A stretch of 64,000 nucleotides of DNA, from the NCBI GenBank assembly GCA_030867875.1, contig JAOWCC010000936.1:13958095-14022094 (forward strand), written 5' to 3'. This stretch comes from Actinernus sp. WN-2022 (taxonomy: Eukaryota > Cnidaria > Anthozoa > Actiniaria > Actinernidae). Below, piece by piece: positions 43,980 through 57,457 of this stretch; position 1 is the stretch's first letter; the number at the start of each line of letters is the position of its first letter. The notes under the pieces are model-generated. The model was given only the letters and a program-made list of their open reading frames with translations, was not told the DNA's origin and ran no database searches. A program made the position numbers and the translations under genes.

Positions 43980-44609
43980 CTATAACAAACAATGATCACA
44001 GCGTTTTACACGCATTATCATAAACAAGTCGTACTTGCCTTTAGGCATATTTTTGTAATGAGGCAATCCTTAAGAGAGATTAACGTACATGTACAAATGT
44101 ATGAATTACGGATTATAAAATGAAACATTTGTTTTGAAAAGTTATTCAAAATCGATATCGATGTAATGCCTATGATAGAAAAGATTACATTTTGCCAATG
44201 GCATTGCTGTCGTAGCAATGAAAATATTCTATATGTTCGATTTCCGCAACTTAATTAGGAACACTTAGGAATACCCGATCTCGAAGCAGTTTTCAGATAT
44301 TGCCTCATTTTTACACACATGCATGTTGAGGTAGATTGCACATTATATTTTGCCTTACTTGTGCCTTTATGATATGGAATTAAAGCGACTTGCATTCTTT
44401 GTGGCTTTCTACAGGAAAGCTAAAGTTGTATACCCTAATGGTCGCAAACGCATTGCATACAATTCACTTTAAATTTATTTATAAAATGAGCTAAACTGTT
44501 ACAGTAGAATTAAAATAATCTAACTGAAGCTATTTCACAGCAATGTTGAAGCGACTCTATAACGACGTTAAGATTTGAATATTGAGTAATTAGCAAATAT
44601 AAAGCTTAC

Positions 44610-44923
44610 TTTGACCTCATCACCACGAATAAAGAATCTCCAGTTTGTGTCATCAAGAGAAAACTGAAGATAATAGGATTCAACCCAGTCATCAGCAATG
44701 GAATTTCCTTGTGTAGCCACAGCACAAATGACATGAGGTGATCCCAAGTCGATCTGTAGATATGGAGTAGAGTCACTTGTAGAGGCGCACCAAGATGACC
44801 CTCCAACGTACTTAAGTCTGGCATTAGCAGGAGGAGTAGAGCTATCCCGTTTAGATGATGACGTAATGTACTGGACGGGAATTGCTCCTGTCTCCATACC
44901 TAGGCCCCTGTTATTGCATAGTA
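44610..44923 (-). CDS. discoidin domain, first-half exon
   Basis: A 314-bp exon (phase 1 to 0), acceptor GCATAG, donor GTAAGC. It encodes CNNRGLGMETGAIPVQYITS, YVGGSSWCASTSDSTPYLQI, DLGSPHVICAVATQG and DDTNWRF. It is very similar to 2174-2487. Its partner is 43832-43979. Confidence 0.85.
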
Positions 44924-45127
44924 CTATGCACATGTAATATATGATAACTGATTTCAGAAATTAGGTCCAAAGTTTATTTTAAACATTGGATAAGATGAGA
45001 TAATTATTAATTCTTGCCAACACAAACAAATACTGGTGCTGGGACATTTCTAACTTGTGTAATAGGTCAGTGGAAAAAAAGATTTCAGATTTCAGCGTGC
45101 CTACAATATGGAGTTGTACGTTTTCTT

Positions 45128-45128
<1 letters not shown>

Positions 45129-45190
<62 letters not shown>

Positions 45191-45208
45191 GTCTGTCTGT
45201 CTATCTAC
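45129..45208. repeat. (CTAT)n microsatellite
   Basis: A run of CTAT tetranucleotides with a few CTGT variants at the right end. Intronic. Confidence 0.95.
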
Positions 45209-45429
45209 CAATTCCCCTGTCAGGCTTTTTTGTCTGTCACCTGTTCTAATTTAAAGTCTTATGACTAATCCCTATTTGTACATCGTTGTCTATAATTCAT
45301 GGAACCTCCACTGAAAATTAATGTTCGCTCTCAAATGTTTGTTATGGATACCTCAATCTAATGATGAGCTTGTTTCTTGTAATTTGTACACTAAATGTCA
45401 GTTATGCGCCGATATTCCTGTTCATTAAA

Positions 45430-48400
45430 CTAATTTGATTTTCCCGCGCGCCGCTATCTTGTGACGTTACACGGTTGCAACTACAATGTATTGTTACACT
45501 ACAAAATAGTTATTGTTTTCTGACAATAGGGTCAACAATATGACATCATAAGAAACAAGATGGCGGCAAACGGGAAATTCAAATATTTTGGATACGAAAA
45601 TCGGTCCATAAATGACACCTAGTGATTAACAGGAAACAAACAGCATTGTTACATACAGTAGCCATGGGTTTTTCCAGACACAACGCACGCTCTCATTGGC
45701 TGATTCAGGATCTCGTGGCAGTCATCAAATTCCAATGTTTTCCGAGCGGGCACCAATTCATCAATTGTTGCCCGCCACGTGATCACATCGTAACAGAAGA
45801 TGGTGTGATGTGTCGCGCGCACCACTGGCTATCTAAAGGCAGCAAATATTTGTTTACCAAAATGTCTAGATCTTCATCAAAAGCTGACCATTTTTCGTGG
45901 AAAGAAAGCATTCAAAATGGAATCAGCTCCAAAGAAACAATTTACATCTTTATAAAGGGCGGGAGTGAGAAATTGGATCCAAGAAAGGCATAAAACGAAA
46001 CTAAAAATGCCGTAGCGATGCTGGCAGCGTTTTGTGTTGCAGCTTCTCTAAGAGAAGACGACAAACCTCGCCCGTATCAGGTAGGACAACTTTGCCTCTA
46101 GTGAAACGTATGGCTATATAACAAATCACTTAATGACTGTCCCCTCGGGAATCAGTGAGTTTTGTTTCCTGTCGATCCTCGATTCGATGTAACCCGAGAC
46201 TTCGTCTCGGGGATCATCGAGGATCTCGGGGAAACAAAACTCACTACTTCCCTCGGGGCCAGTCATTAAGTGTTTATTGTTAACTTCATATTAACCGAGA
46301 GCGAGGTCTTTACGGGAATATATCAGACCGAGGTCTTGACAGTACGGACTGGGCGATAGCGAGGTTCGTATATAAAAGACCGATATTTGATATTTCCCGT
46401 AAAGACCGAGCGTAGGAGGTTAATAAGATGTTCATTATATGGCACCTTTTTCTTTGGAAAACAAAAATATAAAGCCGGAAGTTAAAATTTTACATCCGGT
46501 TGGCGAGCGCGCGTCTTGATCGTAGTTTTCGCGCCTTTTGTCTTTTGGGGTATGTTTCACGACTCAAACCACAAAATGAACAGAGTAGCTAGTCGTGGCA
46601 CGTTCTAATGTATGGCTAAAATCAACGTTATTTTGAATAATTTAACCGTATGATAAGAACTAGAATTAATTTCTGAAGGCAACACTGTTTTTTGTTGATG
46701 ATGAATTGAGACGGAATACGTTTTTCTAAAGAAAACATACCGGCGAAAGGACGAAAAGATCTGTCAAACTGAGGTCAGGCTTCTCAATCAACACGTCACC
46801 TGTTCACGTTGTGAACCATGAACAATTTGTACCTGGCTATCACTGGAAAATCTGTAAGTGGCATCCTGAGACATTGTCACATGTACTGGGAAGGGGACTG
46901 CTGTGGACAACAAGGGACGAGTTGGAGCTTTGTCAGTTTGTGTACAATATATTTTCGCTTTGCAGCCAAAAATGGACGTGACTTTTCGAAGCCCATATTC
47001 CAAAGGATATTGACTAGCCTTGGAGAATTTTCTTCAGACAGGAATATTTGGATACTATTTGAAAACACGAAAGCCGGTGTTCCAGGCTCGTAAAGTCGTA
47101 TACTTCGCCTCTAATTCTGGGAATGTCCGATGAAGAACTTGGATAACAGATGGTCGAAGTCAGCTGGAGGTAAGCTAGGTTGCAAATATTACGTTTTCCT
47201 TGTCCATGTTTATCGACTCCAGGAACCGACAGAAGGTTTTTATGTTACTAGCTATTTTCTTCTCGGAACTTTTCCGTTTATTTACGAACCTTGCTGGCTG
47301 TTCGAAACCTCCACCGGTCTTTGCCGTTGGCCATGTCGTTTTTGTTCGCTATAACGTTACTTTCCATTTCAGTAGGGTAATAAATTTCACTTTCGGAATA
47401 TTCTTCCTTGCCCATTTTCCACTTTCTCTCCGTTTTTCTTTAAAATTATGACAGTTCAGCTGTTTTAGGGCTATCAAAGTTTGCCGGGCATTAACATATC
47501 TCATAATGCCCGTGCGCATTACGGGGAAATCTCGACCGCTAAACGGCCAATCAGAACGCGCGCTATTACCGGAAGTAGCTCTTGCTACTTCGTCTTCTAC
47601 TCCGTCTCGGGGAACATCTAGGATCTCGGGGAAACAAAACACATTGATTCCCTCGGGACCAGTCATTAAGTGTTTAATATATTTAGGCACCATAAAGAAC
47701 ATTTAAGAGCAAACATTGTTTTACAGTGGGGGTTCCCTAAAGAGGCACTGTCAACTCCTAAATGATAAACGCATGGCGAAATACAAAAAATAACTACTCA
47801 GATTAGCAGAGTATGCTTATCACGTATGCTGGAATGAAGGATGGCAAAGGTTCGAGTGGATGAAAAATGCTGCTTTTAGAGAAATTTAGAGCAACTTTAA
47901 ATCGGTTCACTGTAACCAAAATCAAGTTCCTAGAATAAGCTTTTGTAATCCACTTTAATCTTTGCCATAGTTTGAAAAGCACATGAGAACATTCACATGG
48001 TATTTATCGTCTATCTCAGGGTGTTATTTTTGTAGTTTCGATTCGTTAAAAGAGGTTCAATTCTCCTTGACAGTGCTCCTTTATAGTTCAGTATCCAGTT
48101 ATGTTTTACTTACTTGTAGGAATCGCATTAAACCTAACAGTAGTCGGATTACTTTCCCCAACTTTGCTGACGGCGCGTATTTTTGCCACATACGTTGTGT
48201 TTGCCTGCAGCTCACCAATAGTTCGCTGCCGTTTATCACCACTTGCTGTTTCTAAGAATGTTCCAGATCTGTTACCCTCGAAATATATAGAACTTTACTT
48301 ATTTACCATTTTTACTAAATACCTAGGGCGTATATGTAAAGACAGACCTAAATAAAATATGTATTTTGCTCAAAAGGTGCATATAGACATCACAAACCGT

Positions 48401-49090
48401 TTAAGGTGAATGCAGGACAGAAGCAAACATTGCTGACTTTAGAAAAAAAAGATACGAGTTCATGATCTAACCGTTAATTCCGCGGTCACAATAATTGAAT
48501 ATTTTAGGGCTTTGGAATATGATATAAGATTATTGTTTCTTACTTGTGACAGAGTAGTTATTAGATAGACATTCAAAGCCATGAATCATTCGTAAGGTTT
48601 GTTTCTATATAGAACCAAACATTATTGTCACCTGTGTGAGATTATTGATTGTTTATTCAAAAGTAACAAACGACTGAAATTTACGCACCGTCCCTCGGTA
48701 TTTTGGGTTTACCGGCGTTTAAGAGGATACACAAGTACAATTAAGTATCTCTGGACTAATGGAGGGAAGATTTTGCTACGCGAGAGTCACTCTTCAAGAG
48801 TCTGCTCATTTACTCTCGAACAGTTCTAACTCTTTCAGGAAGATATATGAAATAGATAAGTACGCATACTTAATGTAATTTCACTTTAATATTATATTTA
48901 TTCTAGCTATTCGTATCGTCGGGCCATTTCGCTGGATTTGAACTAGTTATCGAACTGCAAAAAAAATATACTTTATTTATAGAGTAGATACAAATGTATT
49001 CAAATGGTACAGTATGTATAATTATTACTTAAACTTGTATAACTATCATTTCTATTTTAATTGTTACAAACTACCTAGCTCAGCTGCCAT
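45430..49090. other. intron with dispersed repeats, no gene recognised
   Basis: 45430-45650 matches a repeat at 6150-6420. 46127-46272 is a palindrome bounded by CACTTAATGACTG and CAGTCATTAAGTG, with CTCGGGGAAACAAAACTCAC-type arms. A second copy of one arm is at about 47595-47675. Open frames in this interval have no recognisable domain. Confidence 0.5.
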
Positions 49091-49099
49091 CTATTATCC

Positions 49100-50884
49100 A
49101 ACTTAGATCATGTTCCAGGAATCAGACCTATTACAATTTAACAAAGAACTCAACGACATCTTGCCGAATCCCGATAGATTTGATGATGCGGACCCTGATC
49201 TTATGCTTATTAATCCAGTTTCTGATAACTGTACTCCTACTCTTATCAGTGAAATACTTGATCAGTCAAATTCGCAAAGCTTAAGCCTTATACACTGTAA
49301 TGTTTGTTGCTTAACGAAAAATCTTACATTCTTGAATGGTCTTTTAGATTCATTAAATAAACCCATTGATATTATTGCTATAACAGAAACCAAACTAAAC
49401 TCGAAATCTATAGATAATGTTGACATAGCAAACTACAACCTTTTTCACTATGATTCTACAACAAATGCAGGTGGAGCAGGTATTTATATTAATATTGACT
49501 TAAAAGTAATTACAAGACCTGATTTAAAATTTTACATGCCATTAGTTGAATCTTGTTGGGTTGAACTTGACACTGGTCATAATAAGCCTAATATTTTGAT
49601 TGGCTGCATATATAGGCACCCCAGTGCAAGCTTATCTGACTTTACGAAGGAAGTGGAAAAAAATAACTAATGAGTTGAAATTATATGAAATCTACATTTT
49701 AGGAGATATGAATATTAATTTCTTACATTATAACGAACATAACCAAACAGAAGAATAACTTGATATGTTGTATAGCAACAATCTTTTGCCTTTGATAACG
49801 AAGCCAACTAGGATTACCAACCATACCGCAACATTAATTGATCATATCTATACAAATGCATCTCTTATAAGCATGACAAGCAAAATAATTATTGCCGACA
49901 TTTCTGACCATTTACCAATCTTTTGTATGTCTAATATACAAGTAAAAAGAAATAAGAAAAGACTATACTTTCGTGACTACAAAAAAAAATGAGGCTTATT
50001 TGAATTATATTAATTCCATCGATTGGAACAGCATAATCTTAGCACCTGAACTTAGTTTACATGAGAAAGCAACTAAAACAATAGATACCCTTAGGACTGT
50101 GATTGATAGACATGCTCCTCTTAAATTTGCATCCAATGCAAAGGCGAAACAGTTATCAAAACCATGGCTAACTGATAGCTTATTAAAATCAATAAAAATA
50201 AAAAAATAAAAAATATCGTACCTACTTTTTGAGTAAGCTGCCGGCCCGTGTACAACACTATAAAGAATATGCAAATTTACTTTCCAGGATAAAAACCACG
50301 GCAAAAAATGACTATTACTCTAATTGTTTCCAGGAATACAAAAATTATTTGAAACAAACACGGAAGGTTATTGGTACATCAATTAAAAGAAAATCTAAAG
50401 GACAAACAGTTCCTAGTAGGATAATTAGGAATGGTAACACATTTGTTGATGAAAAGGATATAGCTGACCAGTTTAACCAACATTTCATTAATGTTGGACT
50501 ATCATTACCTGGGCTTATTGAAGATACTAATATCGATCCAACATCCTACATTAAAAATTCCCCCGCCTCTATCTTTGCCATGTCTCCTGTAAATGAAGCA
50601 GAAGTACGTTTATTATTCTCCCAGCTTAATTCCAACAAATCGTCTTTAGACATTCCTAATAAGGTAGTAAAAATAGCTTCTGAACCGCTATCAAAACCAT
50701 TTACATCTTTATATAATCAGTCTATTTGTTCGAGTATCGTCCCCGATATTTTGAAAGTTGCAAAGGTAACGCCAATATACAAAAGTGGGATAATGACTAA
50801 TACAGGCAACTATAGACCTATTGCAATTCTTTCTCCATTTACTAAAGTTTTAGAGCAATTAGTCCATGATCAGCTAATGTATTT
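49100..50884 (+). mobile_element. LINE, 5' two thirds (endonuclease and start of RT)
   Basis: The first frame from 49110 has an APE-type endonuclease: LSLIHCNVCCLTKNLTFLNG, IDIIAITETKLN, GGAGIYI and IGCIYRHPS. Frame changes follow near 49665 and 49760. DHLPIF (endonuclease), a RHAPLK linker, and the RT start [12 protein letters not shown] are recognisable. Homology stops abruptly at about 50884, where the related copy at 24446 continues with [14 protein letters not shown]. Loss of the 3' part is unusual for a LINE and implies later rearrangement. The remainder of the same family resumes at 55615. Confidence 0.85.
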
Positions 50885-50918
50885 TCCTGCGGTGAGAATT
50901 ACATGAATTTGGTTGGTA

Positions 50919-50969
50919 CACGTGCGTTTTCCGCACGTGGGTATTGAAGCCTTATTCATATAAGGCTTC
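50919..50969. repeat. two adjacent perfect or near-perfect hairpins
   Basis: CACGTGCG/CGCACGTG (50919-50939) and GAAGCCTTAT/ATAAGGCTTC (50946-50969) lie immediately after the point where the LINE homology ends. Confidence 0.8.
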
Positions 50970-51719
50970 TGGAAATCAATGTTTTCATCCATGTTTTCGC
51001 TCGACTACATACAGCATCACTTTCAACGGTAAATTTGTATTATTATTTTTTCTTATATTGATGATGTGTGACAGACGGTTTGAATAGTTTACTCATTATG
51101 CCCATTAATTGTTGGTTATGTGCTCATACTAATTCAATTTCATTGGCAGAAATTATGGACATCAGCGGAAAGGTACTGCGGGCGCCCTTTTAGCCGATTC
51201 AAAATGGCGGCTTATAGTGAGTGAGACTGTAGGTTCTTTATAGACCTTCCAACGCAAAGAAAACCGAACCTTTCTATGATGAAATAAGAATATAGAAGCG
51301 GAACGAGAGTTATATTAGCTTAAACGTAGCCATTGTGATTAAAAAAAAAAAAAATTAGGATTTGTCCTCTCTCCGGCGTCTGTCTGTCCAAGTCCAGCTG
51401 CTTGGCGGTAATTATTTTTAGGAGAAAGGCCTGAAACCCAGTTTATACCCCAGCAAACATTGCAGGATGTAGGTTAACACAACAAGATGGCGGACAGAAA
51501 GCAATATGATGACAAATGGTGACGTTTCTCTCCTTTCTCGTCGAGTTTTCTTCGAAAATGTAATCGTATATGGCGTCCTGGCACTAACATTATTTCGACA
51601 AAACACAGACGTCTTTGGAAGTACTTTGGAGGAGTGTTATTGGCGATTTGGATGCATTGAACACTGCTTTATTGACATCGAGGCGAACTTATTTGCCTTA
51701 CGAAAGACTTGTCGTACTG

Positions 51720-52460
51720 TTAATAATAATATTATAATAATGTATTACTTATATTGCGCAGGTTACATTAAAATGATCAAATGCGCATTACAAATTTTAA
51801 GTAAAAACTAATAAGTATACAGAATCATTGAACTATATGGTAATAACATATTATAATAAACTATAAACCTAATATAAAAATCTAACGTGACAATATAATA
51901 AAAATGACCAATTTAAGATTTAAAAAACTTATCATTACAATGGAAATTGATAAAATACTAGTAGGCCAATTTAAAAAGATAGGTCTTCAGATGGCTCTTA
52001 AAAGTATTAATATTTTCAATCATGCGTAGTTCCTTAGGCAAAGAGTTCCACAATCTAGGCGCAGCAATAACAAATGCCCTATCTCCCAATGTATTCTTAG
52101 TTCTAATTGTAGGAATAGCAAGCATACGACTTTCTGAAGATCTAAGATCATATGCAGGAGACTTAATATGCAGCAAGTCACTCAGATATGATGGCGCAAG
52201 ACCATGGATCGCCTTAAAAGTAATTAATATAACTTTAAAGTTGACACGTGACCTTATTGGGAGCGAATGCAAATCATGCATGAGCGGTGTGACATGGCAA
52301 TACCTCGGTGCGGTACTGTTGTACCTCAAACTGTGCATGGGTTCAGCCAGATTACAGACAATAACATAGAGAACGAGGAGAATTTGAAGGGCGAAATGGA
52401 CTTCTCGGGGAATTACTTTGTCGACGATCTGAGGGATTGTTTGTGACCTCAATACACAGC
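51720..52460 (-). mobile_element. LINE 3' end (RT C-terminus)
   Basis: The minus strand encodes the classic tail of CR1-like LINEs: LMHDLHSLPIRSRVNFKVIL, TFKAIHGLAPSYLSDLL, YDLRSSESRMLAIP, GDRAFVIAAPRLWNSLP and TFKSHLKTYLF before a stop at 51958. The 3' UTR continues to about 51720. It is a different family from the copy at 49100. Confidence 0.8.
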
Positions 52461-52749
52461 TTTATACGTAAGTTATCCGTCTCGAGGCGAACTAATAGGA
52501 AATGAAACTTTGAAAAGTTTTATGTTTCTCATACATTTTCTTATACGAATCGACAGCCATTTTAGACACTGATGCGCATGTGCGCCGTCATCTTGTCTCA
52601 TATTTCTGCAAATGTCATTGTTCTATGTCACCAGTCTCGCCTTGAAGCCTTGCGTTTTTAAACTGCGGCTATGAGGCCGTTGGAGCAACTCGTTGATGGT
52701 CGTATCTTACTCGGCAATATCTTTTTTTAGAGACGAGGCTGGATAAGGA

Positions 52750-55250
52750 AAAAAGGGACTTCTTTTCAATCAGCATCTATTTGCGGAATCTAGTTGCAAG
52801 TATCGCGAAATATGAGAATGTAAGTTATCTGATTTTTAATTAAGTAACTTTTCCCTGAATTGTGAGAATTTAGAAACTATACAAATGTACGTTCATTGGT
52901 TTTCAAGCAAACGTTTTTGTTTTTGTTTTTTTCGCAAAGTGTGAGTGTGGCATTGTTATGACAATATGTCATCATTTCTGTTACCATTGTTGTTGTTATC
53001 AATATAATTATTAAATGCGTTGTATAGGAAAGGTTTGTAACAACAATATTTGTTTGCAATATAGACTTTACAAACAATCATATTGTTAATATTATTAATA
53101 ATAATATGCAGACTAATTCTTGTCGTCACTAACATTCAGACAAATTGTTCTTGTTTATTGTATGCAGATGAATTCGGAGACATCAAGACTAAAGGCTCAC
53201 TTGATGGAGCAAGCCGCTTTGTCTCTGAATTATGGAAATTCAGTGTCGAGAATGTATGTCATTGATATGATTCAAGGTGTTGGAGCTATTGAAATTAGAA
53301 GCGGAGGATTTTTCTTTTTTTTTCGCAATATAAGTAAATATTATTGCGATTACATTACCATTATTATTATTAATATAATTTATTATAGTATTATTGACAT
53401 TCGTATGAATTCGGAAATAATAAGTGTTTCACGCAATGTCTCGTTTGGGAACTGGGCGTTTTCTCATGGGTTCTGGTTATGTCGGGAGTTAAGGACGAAA
53501 TGTGTCATTAGTAAGAAATGTCGAAACAATAGAAGTAGTTTTCCAATATATAATAATTAATATTATTAGTATTGTGATTATCATTAATACTAAAATGACT
53601 TGTAGATAAATTGTTATCATTACTAACATTCAGACGAATTATTATTTAGTACATGTAGTAGATTCTGGAGTCCACCCAAGTCAGTCAACAATCAATGTTC
53701 GCATGACCGACCAAGCCGTTTTTCTCTGAATTGTGAAAACTCGGGAGATTGTCAAGGTTATTGGCTTTCCGTGTGAGAGGAATCGTTGTTTTTTTCTAAT
53801 TGTGAGAATTCAGAGACAAGAATCCATTATCTTGGTGAGATTACAAGAAAAGGTTGAAGCAAGAAAAGGTCGGGTCATTTAGCATCTAGTACTATTTTGA
53901 TTATTTATAGTTTGTCGTTATCGTTTTTGCTTGGATTGCGCGTAAGGTTATAACTTTAGTTACACTTATACGGCGACGCCCATTATGTTATGAAGTGTCA
54001 TTACAATTATAATCAGTCCGGCATTAATCATTATATATTTATCATTAACACACAGATGAGCAAGCCGTTTTGTTTTTACTGAATTGCGAAAATTAATATA
54101 TGACAAACAAATATATTAGTATGAAGCAAAGTGGGATCTTAAGGTTATCGAGAGAACCTTTAAATTTCAAGAACATAGTAACAAGATTGTCCGATCGACA
54201 GTCCATGAGGTTGACAAATTCGCAGACTAGATTTGAGATAATGGCTCACTCTGAGAGCAAGAATTACGAAAATTACGAAAATTCAGAGGCGAGAATGTAT
54301 AGCATATGTACGATTCACCACCGGAGCAAGTCGCCATTTACTGAATGGCGAGCGATTCAGAGGTAAGAATGTATTGCATCAAACTATGAAAAAGCGTGAA
54401 CGCTATTGTCTGCACTGAATTGTGAGATTTCATGGACTAAGACGTAAGATTAGTGTCTAGTTAATGGCTCTCCTCAGAGAAAGCCATTGTTAATGATTAC
54501 GAGGATTCAGAGGCGGGAATGCCATTGTACGAACTGAATCAGTTGTGAGAATTCAGGGGTGACAATGTAAGACATGAGGCTAATGGCCCTACTAAGAGCG
54601 AGCCGTTGTCACTAAATTACGAGAATTCAGAAGGGAGAAGGACATTATAGCATTCACCCGACGGTGTAAGCCGTTTATACTGAATTGCGAGCGATTCAGA
54701 AGTAAGAATGGATGGCATCAGGGCAAGATTAAGCTGTTCACACTGAATTGTGGTAGTTCGAACACGAGCACGCTATTGTCCGCACTGAATTGTGACAATT
54801 CAGGGGCGAAGATTAAAACACAGAGGCAAATGGTTCTCCTTAGAGCAAGCCATTGTTAAACAAATGATGTATAAGGATCCAGAGGCGGAATCCATTGTCC
54901 GCAAGGAATTGTGAGAATTCAGTGGCGAAGATGCAAAGCATAAGGCAAATGGCTCACCTGAGAGCAAGCCGTTGTTATTAAATTGCGAGGATTCAGAGGC
55001 GGAATGCCTTATCCGCACTGAATTGTGAGAATTCAGTGGCGAAGATGCAAAGCATGAGGCAAATGGCTCACCTGAGACTAAGCCGTTGTTATTAAATTGC
55101 GAGGATTCAGAGGCGGAAAGCCTTATCCGCACTGAATTGTGAGAATTCAGTGGCGAAGATGCAAAGCATGAGACAAATGGCTCACCGGAGAGCAAGCCGT
55201 TGTTATTGAATTGCCAGAATTTAGAGGTAAAAATATATGGCATTAGGCTA
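52750..55250. repeat. degenerate 114-bp minisatellite
   Basis: Unit boundaries marked by GAGAATTCAG recur at 54915, 55029 and 55143 with an exact 114-bp period (CAAATGGCTCACCTGAGA, AAGCCGTTGTTATTAAATTG). Leftward, increasingly diverged copies can be followed to about 52.8-53.2 kb. Since 114 is divisible by three, the best copies stay open in one minus-strand frame (54800-55309), which gives an artificial protein repeat. Confidence 0.8.
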
Positions 55251-55614
55251 GGAGACGGCGGTAAAAGCACTAGCATGACGTTAGGTCCAGAAAATGTTGT
55301 GTGAAGCAACCAGCTTCTTGTTTGTTTTTCTTGCTTGTTTGTTTTTCGTTTATTATATTTTTACAGTTCTGTACAATTCTGTACAGTTCTTCATTCTGGA
55401 GCAGGAGACGGACTGAGTTCTCAAGTTAAAGAGCCAAGTCTACTCGGCTACAAACTACACTACAGGCCAACCGAATATGTTTTCTGTTATGACTTCCAAA
55501 GACATGTGAACAGCCTTATTTGGATAATAAGCCAAAATGTAACTCAAATTACACGTTGAAGTTTACAATTATCCTCACATAATCAAAATGCAAATTTGTG
55601 AACCATAATATACT

Positions 55615-57290
55615 ATTAAAGAACTTTAAAAATATGGCGGAATAAGAGGACTACCTTTAGAATGGTTTCACAGTTTCTTGACTAAACGATCCCAGTTTGT
55701 TCAAATTGAAAACTTTAGATCAAGCACGATGACCATGACATGTGGTATACCACAGGATCCACACTTGGCCCACTTCTCTTTTTTATATATATAAACGATC
55801 TCCCAAATTCATCTAACATTTTAAGTTTTCAGAATCTTTGCTGATGATACTAACATTTTTTATTCTTCTAAAAATCTTATCGAATTTCAATATGTTATAA
55901 ATGTTGAATTAGAAAAAGTCTATCAATATTGCTCAGCAAATAAGCTCTCAATAAATTTTAAGAAGACTAATTATATGCTAATTACATCACCTCAAAGAAA
56001 AAATGCAACAATCGATATTCCTAATATTTCACGCAAGAGCTGTATTAAATATTTGGAAGTTTATATTGATGAATATCTTCAATTGCATAATCAAATTTCA
56101 CACATCAATAATAAAGTTGCTAAAAATTTAGGTATTCTGTACAAATTATGGAGATATCTCAATTTACGTATGCTAATAAACTTATACTATACCCTTATTT
56201 ACCCTTATTTTAGTTATGGAATTATGAGCTGGGGGATTACATACAAAACTAATATCACCAAATTGTCGTCGAAACTTAATAAATGTATAAGATGCATTTT
56301 TTTTGCAAGTAGGCATGAGGATCTGAATCCGTATTACAAATTACCCTATATCATTATGACGTCACGGCTTGTTTATGAGGGGGACAGAATCGACTTGAAC
56401 AATAGAATTTTGAACTAAATCTGCTCTGCTGAGGAAAATTTAACTTCGAATTGTCTGGTTTCCAGATATCAGCTGTATCAATGTTTATCCCACAATATTT
56501 ACCGTATTTGGTGGCTGTTACCGCTATTCTACGTTCTACAAAATGCATTTGATAGCGATTTCCTTTGTGTTGTTGCCGTTTTGTCCCCCTCCCACGACCG
56601 TGATCCTTCGCGTTTAAACAATAGATTGTTTTGATTTGACGTCATAATGATATAGGTCAATTGCTTGGGTTTCTGAAGATTGAGAACATAGTGAAAATGA
56701 AAATACTTATACATCAAATAAGAAGTCATTCTATAAATACTCCTGAATTTTTGACTGAATTTCTGGTACCTGTATCTAATATACATTCTTACAATACAAG
56801 ATATGCAGCCAATGACAACTTTTATAGGCCAAACGTTATAACCAACTATGGTAAATTTACTTTCAAATATTTTGCCTCAGAAATTTGGGAAACCGTACCT
56901 TTACCCCTAAAATCTTTATCTTTTTATTTGTTTTAAAAACAATGCAAAAAATTACTGATAAGTAGACATAAATCATTTCTCTTTATCTTTTTACTCCAGT
57001 ACCTGCCAGCTTTTCTCTATTCTTCTTTTTCTTCCTCCCATTTTGCCTTTTTGTTTTCGTTTTTTTCCTTTGCTTCTCCGACATCTATTAACACTTACTA
57101 TTTGAGCTAAGTCTGATTACTACACAAACATTGCGGCAACCAACTCGAAAGCTTATGCTACTTTGGCTGCTGCACACTTACCTTTTATAACCTCTGTATA
57201 TTATCTTATTTTCTTTACTCTGCTGTATGTTTACCGTATGTCTATGTAATTAGTGCTTATAAATAGTGTAAATAAAAATTGAATTTAATT
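55615..57290 (+). mobile_element. LINE, 3' part (RT C-terminus and 3' UTR)
   Basis: Begins in RT palm (GGIRGLPLEWFHSFLTKRSQ) and continues through FADDTNIFYSSK, SANKLSINFKKTNYMLITSP, YTLIYPYFSYGIMSWG to the C-terminus (HSYNTRYAANDNF, FASEIWETVP) with stop at 56934-56936 and an AT-rich 3' UTR ending TTGAATTTAATTGAG near 57290. There are several frameshifts. It is interrupted by a MITE at about 56345-56660. Same family as 49100-50884. About 70 codons of RT between them are missing. Confidence 0.85.
56343..56662. mobile_element. MITE inserted in the LINE
   Basis: Inverted ends CCTATATCATTATGACGTCA and TGACGTCATAATGATATAGG (20 bp, perfect by eye) cut the LINE frame between the codons for NPYYK and GFLKIEN. 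About 320 bp, non-coding. The target duplication is not clear. Confidence 0.8.
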
Positions 57291-57457
57291 GAGTTTGATG
57301 ACATTACTCTACTGTGATTTCATTCATGCCTCATATCATTAACGGATGCAGGATCGCTCTTATCAAAGGTGCATATTAGAAAGTGGTTTCAGAATCTAGT
57401 AAGTTGTAAGGGATGGAACCTTTCCGTCACTTGTCATGAACATCATAAGTACATTAC

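Noticed and set aside
45622..45993. 123-codon plus-strand frame
   Set aside because: Overlaps a dispersed repeat and lacks any domain signature.
54800..55309. 169-codon minus-strand repeat protein
   Set aside because: Translation of the 114-bp minisatellite. No start context, splice sites or domain.
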